DNA from: Pectobacterium wasabiae CFBP 3304
GTDB lineage: Bacteria > Pseudomonadota > Gammaproteobacteria > Enterobacterales > Enterobacteriaceae
NCBI RefSeq assembly: GCF_001742185.1
Contig: NZ_CP015750.1
Location: 248,001-312,000, forward strand
Direction: 5' to 3'
Length of the DNA stretch: 64,000 bases
Below the pieces are notes generated by a model, which saw nothing but the letters and a program-made list of their open reading frames with translations, made no database searches and was not told where the DNA came from. Positions 8,371-16,846 of the stretch are shown piece after piece. Within the stretch, counting starts at the first letter, position 1. The number at the start of each line of letters is the position of its first letter. The translations under genes and the position numbers were made by a program.

Positions 8371-9228
8371 TTACAGTGTGTCTCGCATCATTCTATTTTT
8401 ATATTTTTCGCCCTTCACCATTTCTATCATTAATTCCACATAATCATTCACTGGCATGAGTTGGCGAAACAGCTCACCTTCATGACCGTAATACAAACGG
8501 CATAACTCAGATTTTTCGATCCCATTATTATTTAACTCATATCTTTCTATTGGGTGACGACATTTTTTAAAAATTTCCTCTACCGCTTTCTGTAATTCAT
8601 CCATCGCTGACCAGGCATAAATATGGGATTGACTGCTTAGGCCGTTAGAATAGGAATCCATTCTATAGGCGTATGCAGGCAATGAGGCAACCGGCAATTT
8701 CTCCATCACCTTGTTCATAAAACCTTTGATGTTCTTTTTCAGCATGGCTTCCACAACAGGCCGCAGTAAACCTAATAACCCCTGCCGTGCCTGATAGATT
8801 AATTTAGCCCGTTCATAATTATCCAGCGCCCGTTCCCGCTGCACTTGCAATTGTCTCAATGCCTCTTTCATCGAGATAAGGCCTTGCCGGGTATAAGGCA
8901 TATTGTGATTAGGATTATCCGCTTCACCGCCGTAGCGGAGAACGCCCTGATGGGCTTCATTAACCGCTTCCTGTGCCGCCTCACAAATCGCCGTACCACG
9001 CTCAATCAGGAAGTTGATTTCGTCCGGGTCACACATGTAGCTGGGCATGTTATAGCCCGTCAGCGTTTCCAACTCGGCTAATGAACGTTCCATTTTAAAC
9101 AGGCGATAAATCTCAATGATGCGGATCGCATAACCGCCATCCCCGTATTTAGGTTCAAATGGAACCGGCTGATAAGCCGAAATGACATTCAAGGCTTTAT
9201 CATATTTGCAGCGTTCTATTTTTTTCAT
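8371..9228 (-). CDS. Hypothetical protein of the satellite, 285 residues
   Basis: Soluble protein beginning MKKIERCKYDKALNVI; ATG at 9228 is chosen because GGAG stands seven bases upstream and the previous gene has just ended. Long helical, charged stretch around residues 100-160 (KEALRQLQVQRERALDNYER) that could form a coiled coil. No family recognised. Position between alpA and the capsid gene suggests an early or morphogenetic role, but there is no direct sign of one. Confidence 0.7.
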   Translation of the reverse strand: MKKIERCKYDKALNVISAYQPVPFEPKYGDGGYAIRIIEIYRLFKMERSLAELETLTGYNMPSYMCDPDEINFLIERGTAICEAAQEAVNEAHQGVLRYGGEADNPNHNMPYTRQGLISMKEALRQLQVQRERALDNYERAKLIYQARQGLLGLLRPVVEAMLKKNIKGFMNKVMEKLPVASLPAYAYRMDSYSNGLSSQSHIYAWSAMDELQKAVEEIFKKCRHPIERYELNNNGIEKSELCRLYYGHEGELFRQLMPVNDYVELMIEMVKGEKYKNRMMRDTL

Positions 9229-9232
9229 TTCC

Positions 9233-9451
9233 TTACTCCGCACTTTTCCTATTTACCAGATTGCTATTAATCCAATCGATAATTTCCTGCTCCACCCATG
9301 CCACCGTTCTTTCCCCGATCGATACATTAAGCGGGAATCGACCATCCTTCATTCGATGATAAATCGTTGAACGTGGAAGCCCCGTTTTAGACATTACATC
9401 CTTCAGACGGATTAACCGTATCTCTTTGTTTTTAATCAATGAAGCATCCAT
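9233..9451 (-). CDS. alpA: AlpA-family DNA-binding regulator
   Basis: 72 residues: LIRLKDVMSKTGLPRSTIYHRM is a MerR/AlpA-type helix-turn-helix, then FPLNVSIGERTVAWVEQEI and IDWINSNL, the standard AlpA ending. AlpA/Vis proteins activate satellite operons or act as excisionases. I use the ATG at 9451 (GGAAGG seven bases upstream). The longer open frame to 9604 runs through AT-rich leader DNA. First gene of the right-hand operon; three 10-bp repeats lie 160 bp upstream. Confidence 0.9.
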   Translation of the reverse strand: MDASLIKNKEIRLIRLKDVMSKTGLPRSTIYHRMKDGRFPLNVSIGERTVAWVEQEIIDWINSNLVNRKSAE

Positions 9452-9610
9452 AGCCATACCTTCCACACATTTATTTGAGATGCACGTTCCCTCTGAGATT
9501 AATTCAGATTCAAGAGGAGTTCGTAAGATGTATATAGATTTACATGGCGGGATTTTGTTGTAAATAGGGGTAATCAGGCGAGTATCACCATTCAAGTTAA
9601 TCAAAAGCCC

Positions 9611-9648
9611 ATATTTATCTATATATCGCTATATATCTCTATATTTAA
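9611..9648. promoter_or_regulatory. Tandem 10-bp CTATATATCN repeats upstream of alpA
   Basis: CTATATATCG at 9619, CTATATATCT at 9629 and CTATATTTAA at 9639 follow each other every 10 bp, one helical turn, just upstream of alpA. This spacing suits binding of a small regulator on one face of the DNA, perhaps AlpA itself. Confidence 0.45.
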
Positions 9649-9843
9649 TAAAACTGGTTCATTAAAAATAAAAATGTAATTTTTTGTAATCGAGAATTTT
9701 ACCAAGACTCCAACAAGATTTAGCTCAATCTCACTGGGTTCATAAATCCTCGCACAAAAACATTAATTCGTAAATGCACCTGGATTTCACTTAAAAGATG
9801 CCAGCCTGAATAAAGCTGGAATTTTGAACTATTGAATATAGAC

Positions 9844-9940
9844 GAACATAAGTGAGTGTTAACTGGCTGTAAACTTATGTTCACAAAATGTATACTCGAA
9901 TCGACCGAAATTCATTTTGTAAAGTTAGGTAAACAAAATG
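9844..9940. repeat. Inverted and direct repeats near the element end (arm-site-like)
   Basis: GAACATAAGT at 9844-9853 is inverted as ACTTATGTTC at 9873-9882. ACAAAATG occurs at 9883-9890 and 9933-9940 and inverted at 9913-9920. Short repeats clustered 120-220 bp from the presumed att core resemble integrase arm or excisionase sites; function is inferred. Confidence 0.4.
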
Positions 9941-10057
9941 GTTAGATTAACCGGTTGCCAAAATGAAGTCAGAAGATCGCTTATGTATAAATGAATGTAT
10001 AAATATTTATTCTTAATGAAAATTAATTCTTAAAAATCAGCATGATGATTTATATTA

Positions 10058-10079
10058 TCGATTCCAGTCGGGGACACCA
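10058..10079 (+). other. Candidate att site: argW-like tRNA 3' end
   Basis: The stretch starts TCGATTCC and ends GGGGACACCA, and both blocks match the T-loop/T-stem and the acceptor-CCA end of E. coli tRNA-Arg(CCU), argW; four bases between them differ. No tRNA body precedes it, so it is a fragment such as a P4-type integrase leaves at the far end of an element. It would mark the right end of the satellite, with the intact tRNA and integrase left of the window. Confidence 0.55.
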
Positions 10080-10412
10080 TTCACACTTCTCAACACGCGT
10101 CGTAAACTCCACTTTTCCTTGTAAATTCATAAAATTAAGTCATGTTCGTCGTTAGCAGCACACAGCAATGTTGTATCAACGCCTAAATAAAAATAGTGCT
10201 CACTATCGACGTTGACCGAGAAGATTATCGACGGGTCTAATTTTGAAGTCAGGGTAAGCGCTATATTGTTCTGATAGGGTCTGAACATGATGAAACGTAG
10301 CAGACGCCCCCGTAAAGCATCAATAGTGACTTGAATAACAAAGAATATATACTTGCAACCATGAATATCCTTATAATATCAATAGGATTTATTCACTATT
10401 TGTAAGGAATGT
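10080..10412. other. Intergenic region right of the presumed att site
   Basis: About 330 bp with no gene I can support. AT-rich towards the right end, where the promoter of the next gene should lie. A short frame MMKRSRRPRKASIVT near 10290 looks faintly like a transposase start but is only 15 codons. Confidence 0.4.
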
Positions 10413-10421
10413 GTGTTTATT

Positions 10422-11036
10422 ATGAAACGGAGTTATATAAAAAGCATCATTTTGCCTTTTCTTTTTCTCTCCATCGGGGCATATGCGCAGGATTTCTCCA
10501 CCTTTGTTACAGACTTCACTGCAGTGTTGCAAAAGAGTAAATTATCACAAAAAGACTACAATCAATTCATTGAACTGAAAGATTCACATTTTATCCCAGC
10601 CCATTATCGCGCAAACGTAGCGAAAAAAGATGCGAACCGTGATAAAAACAATAAAATAATGCTAAAAATGGAATCTGACTCCAGTTTTATCTTCACTGGT
10701 TCAAATGGAAAAGAAGCGTTTATTTCTTTTTTGCAAGAAATAAAAAACCTACCGCCGTCAGAAAAATATTTCGAAAAATCTTATACGAGTGCGGGTTCGG
10801 TTTTCGTTATGAATTACTATATGCTGTCATCCGGCATCATTAATATTCAGATGGACATCACTTCCCCTCCAGGCTTCAAGGGAATAGTCAGAAAACTCAT
10901 TAACAAAGGGACGCCAGATCTTGAACAGGAAGCAGGCGAATTCGCTTATATTTATCGATTCTCAAATATAAATGGCATTTATAAAATGGTCGACGCGAAT
11001 TCATATTCAGATAAACGAATCTGCGCGTCCTGCTAA
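10422..11036 (+). CDS. Exported hypothetical protein
   Basis: About 204 residues with a clear Sec signal peptide (KRSYIKSIILPFLFLSIGAYA, cleavage after AYA). The mature part has no family I recognise and ends in CASC, a possible disulphide pair. A GTG at 10413 lies closer to the AAGGA and could be the true start. It is 22 bp from the next exported protein gene, so the three genes 10422-12656 form an operon of periplasmic or secreted proteins, low in GC like recent acquisitions. Confidence 0.7.
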   Translation: MKRSYIKSIILPFLFLSIGAYAQDFSTFVTDFTAVLQKSKLSQKDYNQFIELKDSHFIPAHYRANVAKKDANRDKNNKIMLKMESDSSFIFTGSNGKEAFISFLQEIKNLPPSEKYFEKSYTSAGSVFVMNYYMLSSGIINIQMDITSPPGFKGIVRKLINKGTPDLEQEAGEFAYIYRFSNINGIYKMVDANSYSDKRICASC

Positions 11037-11058
11037 CACTATTTAAATGGAATTTAAA

Positions 11059-11856
11059 ATGATAAAAATCATAACAAAAACCATATTATTAATAATTATT
11101 TCATCACACTATGTTAACGCAAATAATCTTGTATGTCGTAGTCCTCTCGTCATTCAATCACTAATAAAAGAAGATCAGGAGAAAGCACAACCTATCCGCG
11201 ATCGGGTCTCTTTAGACACGATTAGAAAAATAGAATTTGAATATGATGTTATTATATCAAACCTCAAAACAAAAAATAATCTTAGCTGTGTTGGCACTGC
11301 AAAAATAAAAATCCCGGCAGACACGTTAAGTTTCTTAAAATATTACCCTATTAAAGATAATGCAGACCCTAAGGCAAAAAGCATTTACCGTTCCAATCTC
11401 TATCTTCATAAAAAAGGGGATGAATACATTGCATCGGATCGTGTGTATTACAATGTTCACATTGCTGATAACCAGCAAGAAATCAATATTACCTATCCAC
11501 ACGGTGAGCCAATTTCACAGGTGCTTTATGGTCTTGCCTGGTTACAGGAAAATTCGGCAAGGTTGGAAGAACAATCACCACGTTTTAAATATAATAAAGC
11601 AATTGTCGAGTTCAGAGAGGCTGATAGTGAGTTAAATACTTACTGGAGTAGCCTACCTGATTATATTAAAGGGAAATTAAAAGAAGATGCTCGGCGGTGG
11701 ATAAAAAATAAAAATAAAAAATGCGGTGCAATAGAAACTATCGCGAATAAACCTCGTTCGATGGAAGAACATACAAAAATTTATACCTGTCAAAAACAAA
11801 TGACCAAGGAAAGACTGACGCAACTTGGATTGATTGAAAACAAGGACAAAAAATGA
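11059..11856 (+). CDS. Exported hypothetical protein with LprI-like C-terminus (paralogue 1)
   Basis: About 265 residues with an N-terminal signal peptide ending near VNA/NN. Its C-terminus WIKNKNKKCGAIE followed by YTCQKQMTKERLTQL fits the Cys-Cys-Thr-Arg pattern of LprI/DUF1311 domains, some of which inhibit lysozyme. It is paralogous to the next gene along its whole length (both have a QVLYGLAWLQEN / AIYAVAWLSEN segment). I prefer the ATG at 11059 to that at 11047 because it places the signal peptide directly at the start. Overlaps the next gene by 4 bp. Confidence 0.7.
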   Translation: MIKIITKTILLIIISSHYVNANNLVCRSPLVIQSLIKEDQEKAQPIRDRVSLDTIRKIEFEYDVIISNLKTKNNLSCVGTAKIKIPADTLSFLKYYPIKDNADPKAKSIYRSNLYLHKKGDEYIASDRVYYNVHIADNQQEINITYPHGEPISQVLYGLAWLQENSARLEEQSPRFKYNKAIVEFREADSELNTYWSSLPDYIKGKLKEDARRWIKNKNKKCGAIETIANKPRSMEEHTKIYTCQKQMTKERLTQLGLIENKDKK

Positions 11857-12656
11857 AAAATATTCTTTACGCCATAATTGCAATTATCTTTTCCGCTACT
11901 TTAGCGTATGCAAAGAATGATTTTCAATGCAGCAATCCCAAAGCGGTTGAAGTCGTTAAAAAAACGTTTTCCGACCGCGCAAAATCCATGTTTTTTAAGT
12001 CTCCCTCTCAATCGGTTGATGCTGTAAACGTTATTTATTCTAAAATATCAACCCAACCACGCTGGGGAGAGGCGTTCTCATGCAGCCTTAGGGTTGAAAT
12101 CCCAGTGAGTCAGGAGGTTGTCGATATCATTCTTAATGAAGATGATCTTTTGTACACAAAAGATGAGATGTATAAGATCGAAAATGATCTTTTCACTAAA
12201 ACAGGTGAAAGCAGAGATAATAGACTCACCGACAACAAGATCGTCATTCCGTCCTTTGCTTACGACCTCAGCGTTCTTGATAATGGCAAGGAAATAAAAG
12301 TAGAAAAAGACACTTATGATGAACTATCCAGCGCGATTTATGCAGTTGCCTGGCTCAGTGAAAACGCAGAAAAAATAACAAAAACCGCACAAAATAAAAA
12401 ACTTGCAAGCGAAAAGGACGAGTATCTTTTCTTTTTCACTGATGTATATGGAATATTGGAAGACGCCCCCGAAGACATGAAGAGAAAATTCCACGCCTCT
12501 CAAGAAACATGGGTTAAAGACAGAATTAAAAAATGCGGGAATATCGAATCGTTAGAGGCGAGTAATCTTTCAATCAAAGAGCAAATTCATGCTTATCGCT
12601 GCCATAATGCAACGATGAGTGAACAAGTATCGAGTTTAAATCCAAGTGAGGATTGA
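11853..12656 (+). CDS. Exported hypothetical protein with LprI-like C-terminus (paralogue 2)
   Basis: 267 residues, signal peptide MKNILYAIIAIIFSATLAYA. Shares with the preceding protein an early CSNPKAVEVV / CRSPLVIQSL motif, the AWLSENA segment and a C-terminal WVKDRIKKCGNIES plus YRCHNATMSEQ. Probably a tandem duplication that has diverged. Start overlaps the previous stop (ATGA). Function unknown; LprI-like lysozyme inhibition is a guess from the C-terminal pattern. Confidence 0.7.
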   Translation: MKNILYAIIAIIFSATLAYAKNDFQCSNPKAVEVVKKTFSDRAKSMFFKSPSQSVDAVNVIYSKISTQPRWGEAFSCSLRVEIPVSQEVVDIILNEDDLLYTKDEMYKIENDLFTKTGESRDNRLTDNKIVIPSFAYDLSVLDNGKEIKVEKDTYDELSSAIYAVAWLSENAEKITKTAQNKKLASEKDEYLFFFTDVYGILEDAPEDMKRKFHASQETWVKDRIKKCGNIESLEASNLSIKEQIHAYRCHNATMSEQVSSLNPSED

Positions 12657-12675
12657 TAATAACGCAGATATGGCT

Positions 12676-12710
12676 CCGGGCTATTGTTTCGTATTTTAGC
12701 AATAGCTCGG
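12676..12710 (+). terminator. Hairpin after the exported-protein operon
   Basis: CCGGGCTATTG pairs with CAATAGCTCGG over a 13-base loop, 20 bp after the stop. The T-tract is poor, so termination efficiency is uncertain. Confidence 0.4.
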
Positions 12711-12870
12711 ATATAAAATCCTCGTCCTATTAACTCACCAAGATGAGCAGCTAATCAACTATCGCTCGATTGTTCAGGGCGTTAAAGATAACTCTACAGA
12801 ATAATATACCCATTCATAAATATATTATTCCAAAAAATAATTTTATCTTGCTGAAAAATACGACAATAGG

Positions 12871-12896
12871 GAGAGGTATGTTTGCTCACACCTCTC
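12871..12896 (-). terminator. Terminator hairpin downstream of nip
   Basis: GAGAGGTATG pairs with CACACCTCTC around a short loop directly after the nip stop codon. Confidence 0.55.
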
Positions 12897-12905
12897 TTAT
12901 CATGA

Positions 12906-13697
12906 TTATTTCGATGCTGTTAGACTGGCAGCCGTAAATTCTGGATAACCTGCCGGACGACCATTATTCAGGTTAGTCAGAAAATTGTTGTCTTTGAGAG
13001 GAATCGAGGCTGACCCATAGTCAAACGCGTTTAATCGGTTTCGCAGTTCCTGATTATTAATGCCATCACCAGACATGGTGTACCAACTGATGATGTCTGG
13101 CGTTACAAATTTTTTATACGGGTTTTCCGCATTTTCATTCGCTTTAGAGAAACGGAAGGCATGGGTTAATGCCCCATCTTTGTGATAAACAAATTTCAGA
13201 TGACCATCCTGTTTATCGATGCTCGCCGCATCTTTAGTCGTCAATTTTCCATGCGCACTGTAGCTACCATGCGTTACCACACCATTTTTAGTCCAAATAG
13301 CCACATGCTCCCAATCATGACGATGCCCTGAATTGACCCCATTCAGTATCTGGTCTTTTAAAAAATAGAGTGAATAGAAGCTACCACAATAGCAAGCACC
13401 ACTAGAATTTACACAGGCGTATCGGTGCAATGTATTTGATGAGTCGAGAAAATTACTCCACCGGCACCCACCCGTTATATTTCCTGATGGTTTCAACCCT
13501 CCGTTCTGCACGCCATTACGACTGACTCCCGCGCTGGGAAGGCAGCCATCCGAATCAAAGTCAAATACAGGCGAAATTGCTCGCGCATCAATTCCTGATG
13601 GCAACGCCTGATTCAATTTAGGGAAATTATCTGCATATGAAGAAAAAGTGATGAATAACATTGAGAATACTAGCGTCGTTTTCTTTCCTGAAAGCAT
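12906..13697 (-). CDS. nip: Necrosis-inducing NPP1/Nep1-like protein
   Basis: 263 residues with a Sec signal peptide ending FSSYA/DN. The heptapeptide GHRHDWE, diagnostic of NLP cytolysins, is present, with a nearby AIWTKNG and a WYTMSGDGINNQELRNRL C-terminal part. NLPs bind sphingolipids of dicot plasma membranes and cause leakage and necrosis; in Pectobacterium Nip is a secreted virulence factor sent out by the Out system. ATG at 13697 chosen for AAGGAG five bases upstream; the open frame extends to 13745. Four cysteines in SACYCGSF and nearby may form disulphides. Monocistronic. Confidence 0.93.
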   Translation of the reverse strand: MLSGKKTTLVFSMLFITFSSYADNFPKLNQALPSGIDARAISPVFDFDSDGCLPSAGVSRNGVQNGGLKPSGNITGGCRWSNFLDSSNTLHRYACVNSSGACYCGSFYSLYFLKDQILNGVNSGHRHDWEHVAIWTKNGVVTHGSYSAHGKLTTKDAASIDKQDGHLKFVYHKDGALTHAFRFSKANENAENPYKKFVTPDIISWYTMSGDGINNQELRNRLNAFDYGSASIPLKDNNFLTNLNNGRPAGYPEFTAASLTASK

Positions 13698-13889
13698 ATT
13701 AACTCCTTTAGCAAAGGACAGTCCTTTTAAAGCCAATACCATCAATAGTCAAAAGTATAACCATGATGAAAGTGTAGGAAGGAATACTTTTAACAAGAAA
13801 GAAGAGGAAGTGAAAATCATTTATTTACAACAATATAATACTATATATTTAGCCTGCAAAATAATGCATGGGATTTATATATAAAAATC

Positions 13890-13921
13890 AGTAAAGATCC
13901 TAACCCGTTAGGATCTTTACT
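13890..13921 (-). terminator. Rho-independent terminator overlapping a stop codon
   Basis: AGTAAAGATCCTAA and TTAGGATCTTTACT form a perfect 14-bp stem with a 4-base loop. It begins inside the stop codon of the 13917-14678 gene. Confidence 0.65.
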
Positions 13922-14678
13922 CGCTGACCACCTCATAATGCTGGTTGACCACATCAAAACGGTATTCCAATAGCACATCGCCTCCACCATGGGAATAGCA
14001 GTTCAGCGTAATGCTGCGGTTATCTACGCCGTTCTCAATATTCATATAAATTGGGGTCATGAAAAAACCAAACTGGCATTGCTGAAAATCAGGCTTAAGA
14101 ACCTGATCGACATTGCCGCTCTTCTTATTGATCGCCTTGATTCCCTCAACAATCATCCCCGTATCACTGTTTTGATACACCCCAACGAAGCTATGCGTCG
14201 CCGTTTGCCCCCAGAAAGGGATATCAACCTGCCCTTCTAGCTTGGCGGGCTGTTCGCTATCGTCAAAGGATGCAACACGCCGTAAACTTACATCATAACG
14301 TGCCTTTCCGTTTGACCATTCGCCACGGAGCTCTTCCCCCATTTCCGTCAATTTAAACGGGCACTGGGTCGTATCGATACCGGACTTAACCCCCTGAATG
14401 ATATATTTATCATAATCCTGCGGGGAATGGATTTCGCAGATTTCGAGCGACGTTTCCGAGAGTCGCCCATACAGGGGAATCGGCGCTCGGTATTTATCGT
14501 AAAAGTAGCTCCCCAGAAGATTTTTATCTTGGTCAGAGCTGTATTTCTGCAATGAAAAATGTACCGGATAAGGCCCAATGTGGCCTTCGTAATTGCTCAC
14601 GACATACCAACCGGCATGCACTTCCCATGTTGCCGTCAACAGTCCACAGGTTATTAAGGTTGATACTGCTAATCTCAT
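13917..14678 (-). CDS. Exported hypothetical protein
   Basis: 253 residues, starting MRLAVSTLITCGLLTA with cleavage probably after VHA. Mature part rich in beta-type patterns (YPVHFSLQKY, GSYFYDKYR, GRLSETSLEIC); several cysteines may pair in the periplasm. No family recognised. The ATG at 14678 gives a normal signal peptide; an in-frame ATG at 14702 would add eight residues ahead of it. Followed at once by a strong terminator. Confidence 0.65.
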   Translation of the reverse strand: MRLAVSTLITCGLLTATWEVHAGWYVVSNYEGHIGPYPVHFSLQKYSSDQDKNLLGSYFYDKYRAPIPLYGRLSETSLEICEIHSPQDYDKYIIQGVKSGIDTTQCPFKLTEMGEELRGEWSNGKARYDVSLRRVASFDDSEQPAKLEGQVDIPFWGQTATHSFVGVYQNSDTGMIVEGIKAINKKSGNVDQVLKPDFQQCQFGFFMTPIYMNIENGVDNRSITLNCYSHGGGDVLLEYRFDVVNQHYEVVSE

Positions 14679-14806
14679 ACATTCACCTTGTTTACCCGCC
14701 ATACTTTAGCTGCATGTGCATTGGTTTTTCCGTAACTCGTGTTATTTAGTGCGTCAATCATGAAGCACCGTCGTTCAAAAATGACGAGCAGTTTCAGCGC
14801 GTCAAT

Positions 14807-15073
14807 CTAATCATGGTGGCAGCAGGGACAGATTTCCACCTCAGAAACCGTCATAGCTGTTGTTCCCAGGCAATCCCATTCGACACGTACAGGCTGCACT
14901 TCTGGCTTCGAGTAGTGCAAATATTTATTAACCGGGGTTTCCGTCATACCGGTAATCACCTCAGTAGCGATAAGCTCATCACCGACAAAAACACGCGCTG
15001 TCGCCTGTGAGGCTTCTCGCGTTTCACCGGATTGCCGATACAAATAGTTAACCGTGAGTTTAATGCTAGACAT
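14807..15073 (-). CDS. Small hypothetical protein with CPCC C-terminus
   Basis: 88 residues, beta-rich (KLTVNYLYR, TARVFVGDELIATEVITG, VEWDCLG) and ending EICPCCHHD, a possible metal-binding tail. No signal peptide. No family recognised; single gene between hypothetical neighbours. Confidence 0.6.
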   Translation of the reverse strand: MSSIKLTVNYLYRQSGETREASQATARVFVGDELIATEVITGMTETPVNKYLHYSKPEVQPVRVEWDCLGTTAMTVSEVEICPCCHHD

Positions 15074-15598
15074 AACGCTTCTTAACAGGGAAAAGACTAG
15101 GAAAACAGTGTATCGCGTTCACCTGCGCTTGTAGAGCACATCCGTTGCAAGCGCTATCGTAGGATGATGTTAATACCATGATAGTTTTACATTTTTTAAA
15201 AATAGAGGGGTTTAGTCACATAAAATCGCATAATTGGTAATCAAAAAGTTAAATCTTATATCTTTTGGATATTAATGAAGTATAAAAAACAGCCGATACC
15301 TTTTCTGATAGGGTGTTTTTTAATGCAATTGCATTTTTCATAAATAGAGTTTGGTATAAATACCGTTTTATATTAACTGTGTTCTGACTGAACCATTTCA
15401 TTAGCGTCATCGTGTTGAAGAATAGGAAATTATACTCAGCAGATTGGTGACTCTTCCAAGGAAGATAATTAACCTGCTGGTGTTGGTGGCACGAATCTCA
15501 ACAATGGTGGCATTACTGTATGTGGTTTTAACACACTGAAGTAACTCACTGGTAAAAACCATTACCAGCATTAAATAGATATAAGAAGGAGTTATACT
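15074..15598. other. AT-rich intergenic region
   Basis: About 525 bp between divergent genes, very AT-rich from 15170 to 15380, with a small hairpin near 15290-15330. No gene seen; it must contain the promoters of both flanking genes. Confidence 0.4.
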
Positions 15599-16138
15599 GT
15601 GGTGATTCCAGATATTCAAATCGTGAGTACAACAACCCCGGCCACCATGCCACCTATTGGTGCTGCTGCCAATCCAACGGTTGTCGCCGCTATCAGTCCG
15701 GGGAATAAAACCGACACATCAGCAAACTCCGACTCTCAAAATATGCCAAGTTCGAACGAAAGTACGAAAGTTACGCTGTCGTCTCAAAAGAAACGTGCCA
15801 CTGAAGAGAAAGATACCTCACCGCCGGAACAGATTAAGGCACAGCAGAAAGCCGCTACTGAACACTCTATGGCGATGACGGGTATTCCTTTGTACAACGG
15901 CAAGCTCATTTCAGTGGTTAAGTACCCAGATGGTAATTCTGAAATGTTTGATGCCTTTACAGGACAGCGTATCACACAAGAAGACCTGGCACTCATGGAC
16001 GCACTTCATAGTTCTGATGGCGAACAGGTATTACATTTTGAGAGTAAAACGTCATACAGCAATTTGTCTGCAGCCGAAATTTATCAGCAAATTCAGGAAA
16101 TGCTGCATGGTTCAGGCGATCAAGAAGAGCGGTCTTAA
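15599..16138 (+). CDS. Hypothetical protein with Ser/Thr/Pro-rich N-terminus
   Basis: 179 residues starting at a GTG with AAGGAG seven bases upstream. Residues 1-80 are rich in Thr, Ser, Pro, Ala and Asn and probably unstructured; the rest contains GNSEMFDAFTGQRITQED and a C-terminal helix. No signal peptide or membrane segment. Unknown function; the disordered N-terminus would suit an exported effector or surface-associated protein, but there is no proof. Confidence 0.6.
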   Translation: MVIPDIQIVSTTTPATMPPIGAAANPTVVAAISPGNKTDTSANSDSQNMPSSNESTKVTLSSQKKRATEEKDTSPPEQIKAQQKAATEHSMAMTGIPLYNGKLISVVKYPDGNSEMFDAFTGQRITQEDLALMDALHSSDGEQVLHFESKTSYSNLSAAEIYQQIQEMLHGSGDQEERS

Positions 16139-16220
16139 TAACAACGAGATGCCAAGACAAATAAACAGATTGCCTTGGCATTAGAGAAAAATATAACGTT
16201 ACCTTAATACTATAAGATAG

Positions 16221-16808
16221 CTACTTGATAGCAACCGGCCAATTAGCAATGAGCGCTTGCGCAAACTCAGCTAATCTTCTCAGGCCATATTCCCAGGGAC
16301 CAAACCCCGCTTCTGCATTAATATGTCCGGCCTCGCCCACGTCAATCAACTCACTGTCCCACGCCTGCGCCCAGTATTGGGCGCGAGTGAAACTCATCAA
16401 CGGATCGTTATGGCTGGCAAATGTCAGCGTAGGAACTGGCGGCGGCGCTGCCTGAATGCGATCGTCGATTTCAAAGCGCAGGGGTTCGGCAGGAGCCACC
16501 AGTATCACACCCGCGATCCCTTCCTGACCCTGTTGCGCAATATGGCAGGAAGCCAGTGCGCCAAAGCTGTGACCGATCAGAATCACAGGCTGTGTACAGA
16601 CGCTAAGCTCACGGCGGATCGCCAACACCCATCGGTCCAGATCGGCCTGATACCATTCCCGCTGGCGTACACGATGCCAGTCAGGAAAACGCCGCTCCCA
16701 ATGGCTTTGCCAGTGTTCGTCATCGCTGTCTCGCAATCCCGGCACCAGCACCATCGTTAGCTGCTGGCTCACTTCCGTCAGCCGCCGATCGATTTCTGTT
16801 GTCTGCAT
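16221..16808 (-). CDS. RBBP9/YdeN-family alpha/beta hydrolase
   Basis: 195 residues with an alpha/beta-hydrolase core. VLVPGLRDSDDEHWQSHWE near residue 20 is the family's first conserved block, GHSFGALA holds the nucleophile serine, ASHNDPLMSF carries the acid and EAGHINAEAGFGPWEYG the catalytic histidine. Cytoplasmic serine hydrolase of unknown substrate. Monocistronic, downstream of dbpA on the same strand. Confidence 0.85.
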   Translation of the reverse strand: MQTTEIDRRLTEVSQQLTMVLVPGLRDSDDEHWQSHWERRFPDWHRVRQREWYQADLDRWVLAIRRELSVCTQPVILIGHSFGALASCHIAQQGQEGIAGVILVAPAEPLRFEIDDRIQAAPPPVPTLTFASHNDPLMSFTRAQYWAQAWDSELIDVGEAGHINAEAGFGPWEYGLRRLAEFAQALIANWPVAIK

Positions 16809-16846
16809 CCGCCCTTAACACTCCTGTCCGCTCTCTCAAACACCAG

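Noticed and set aside
10290..10340. Short MMKRSRRPRKASIVT frame resembling an IS3-type transposase start
   Set aside because: Only 15 codons, no further similarity and no terminal repeats.
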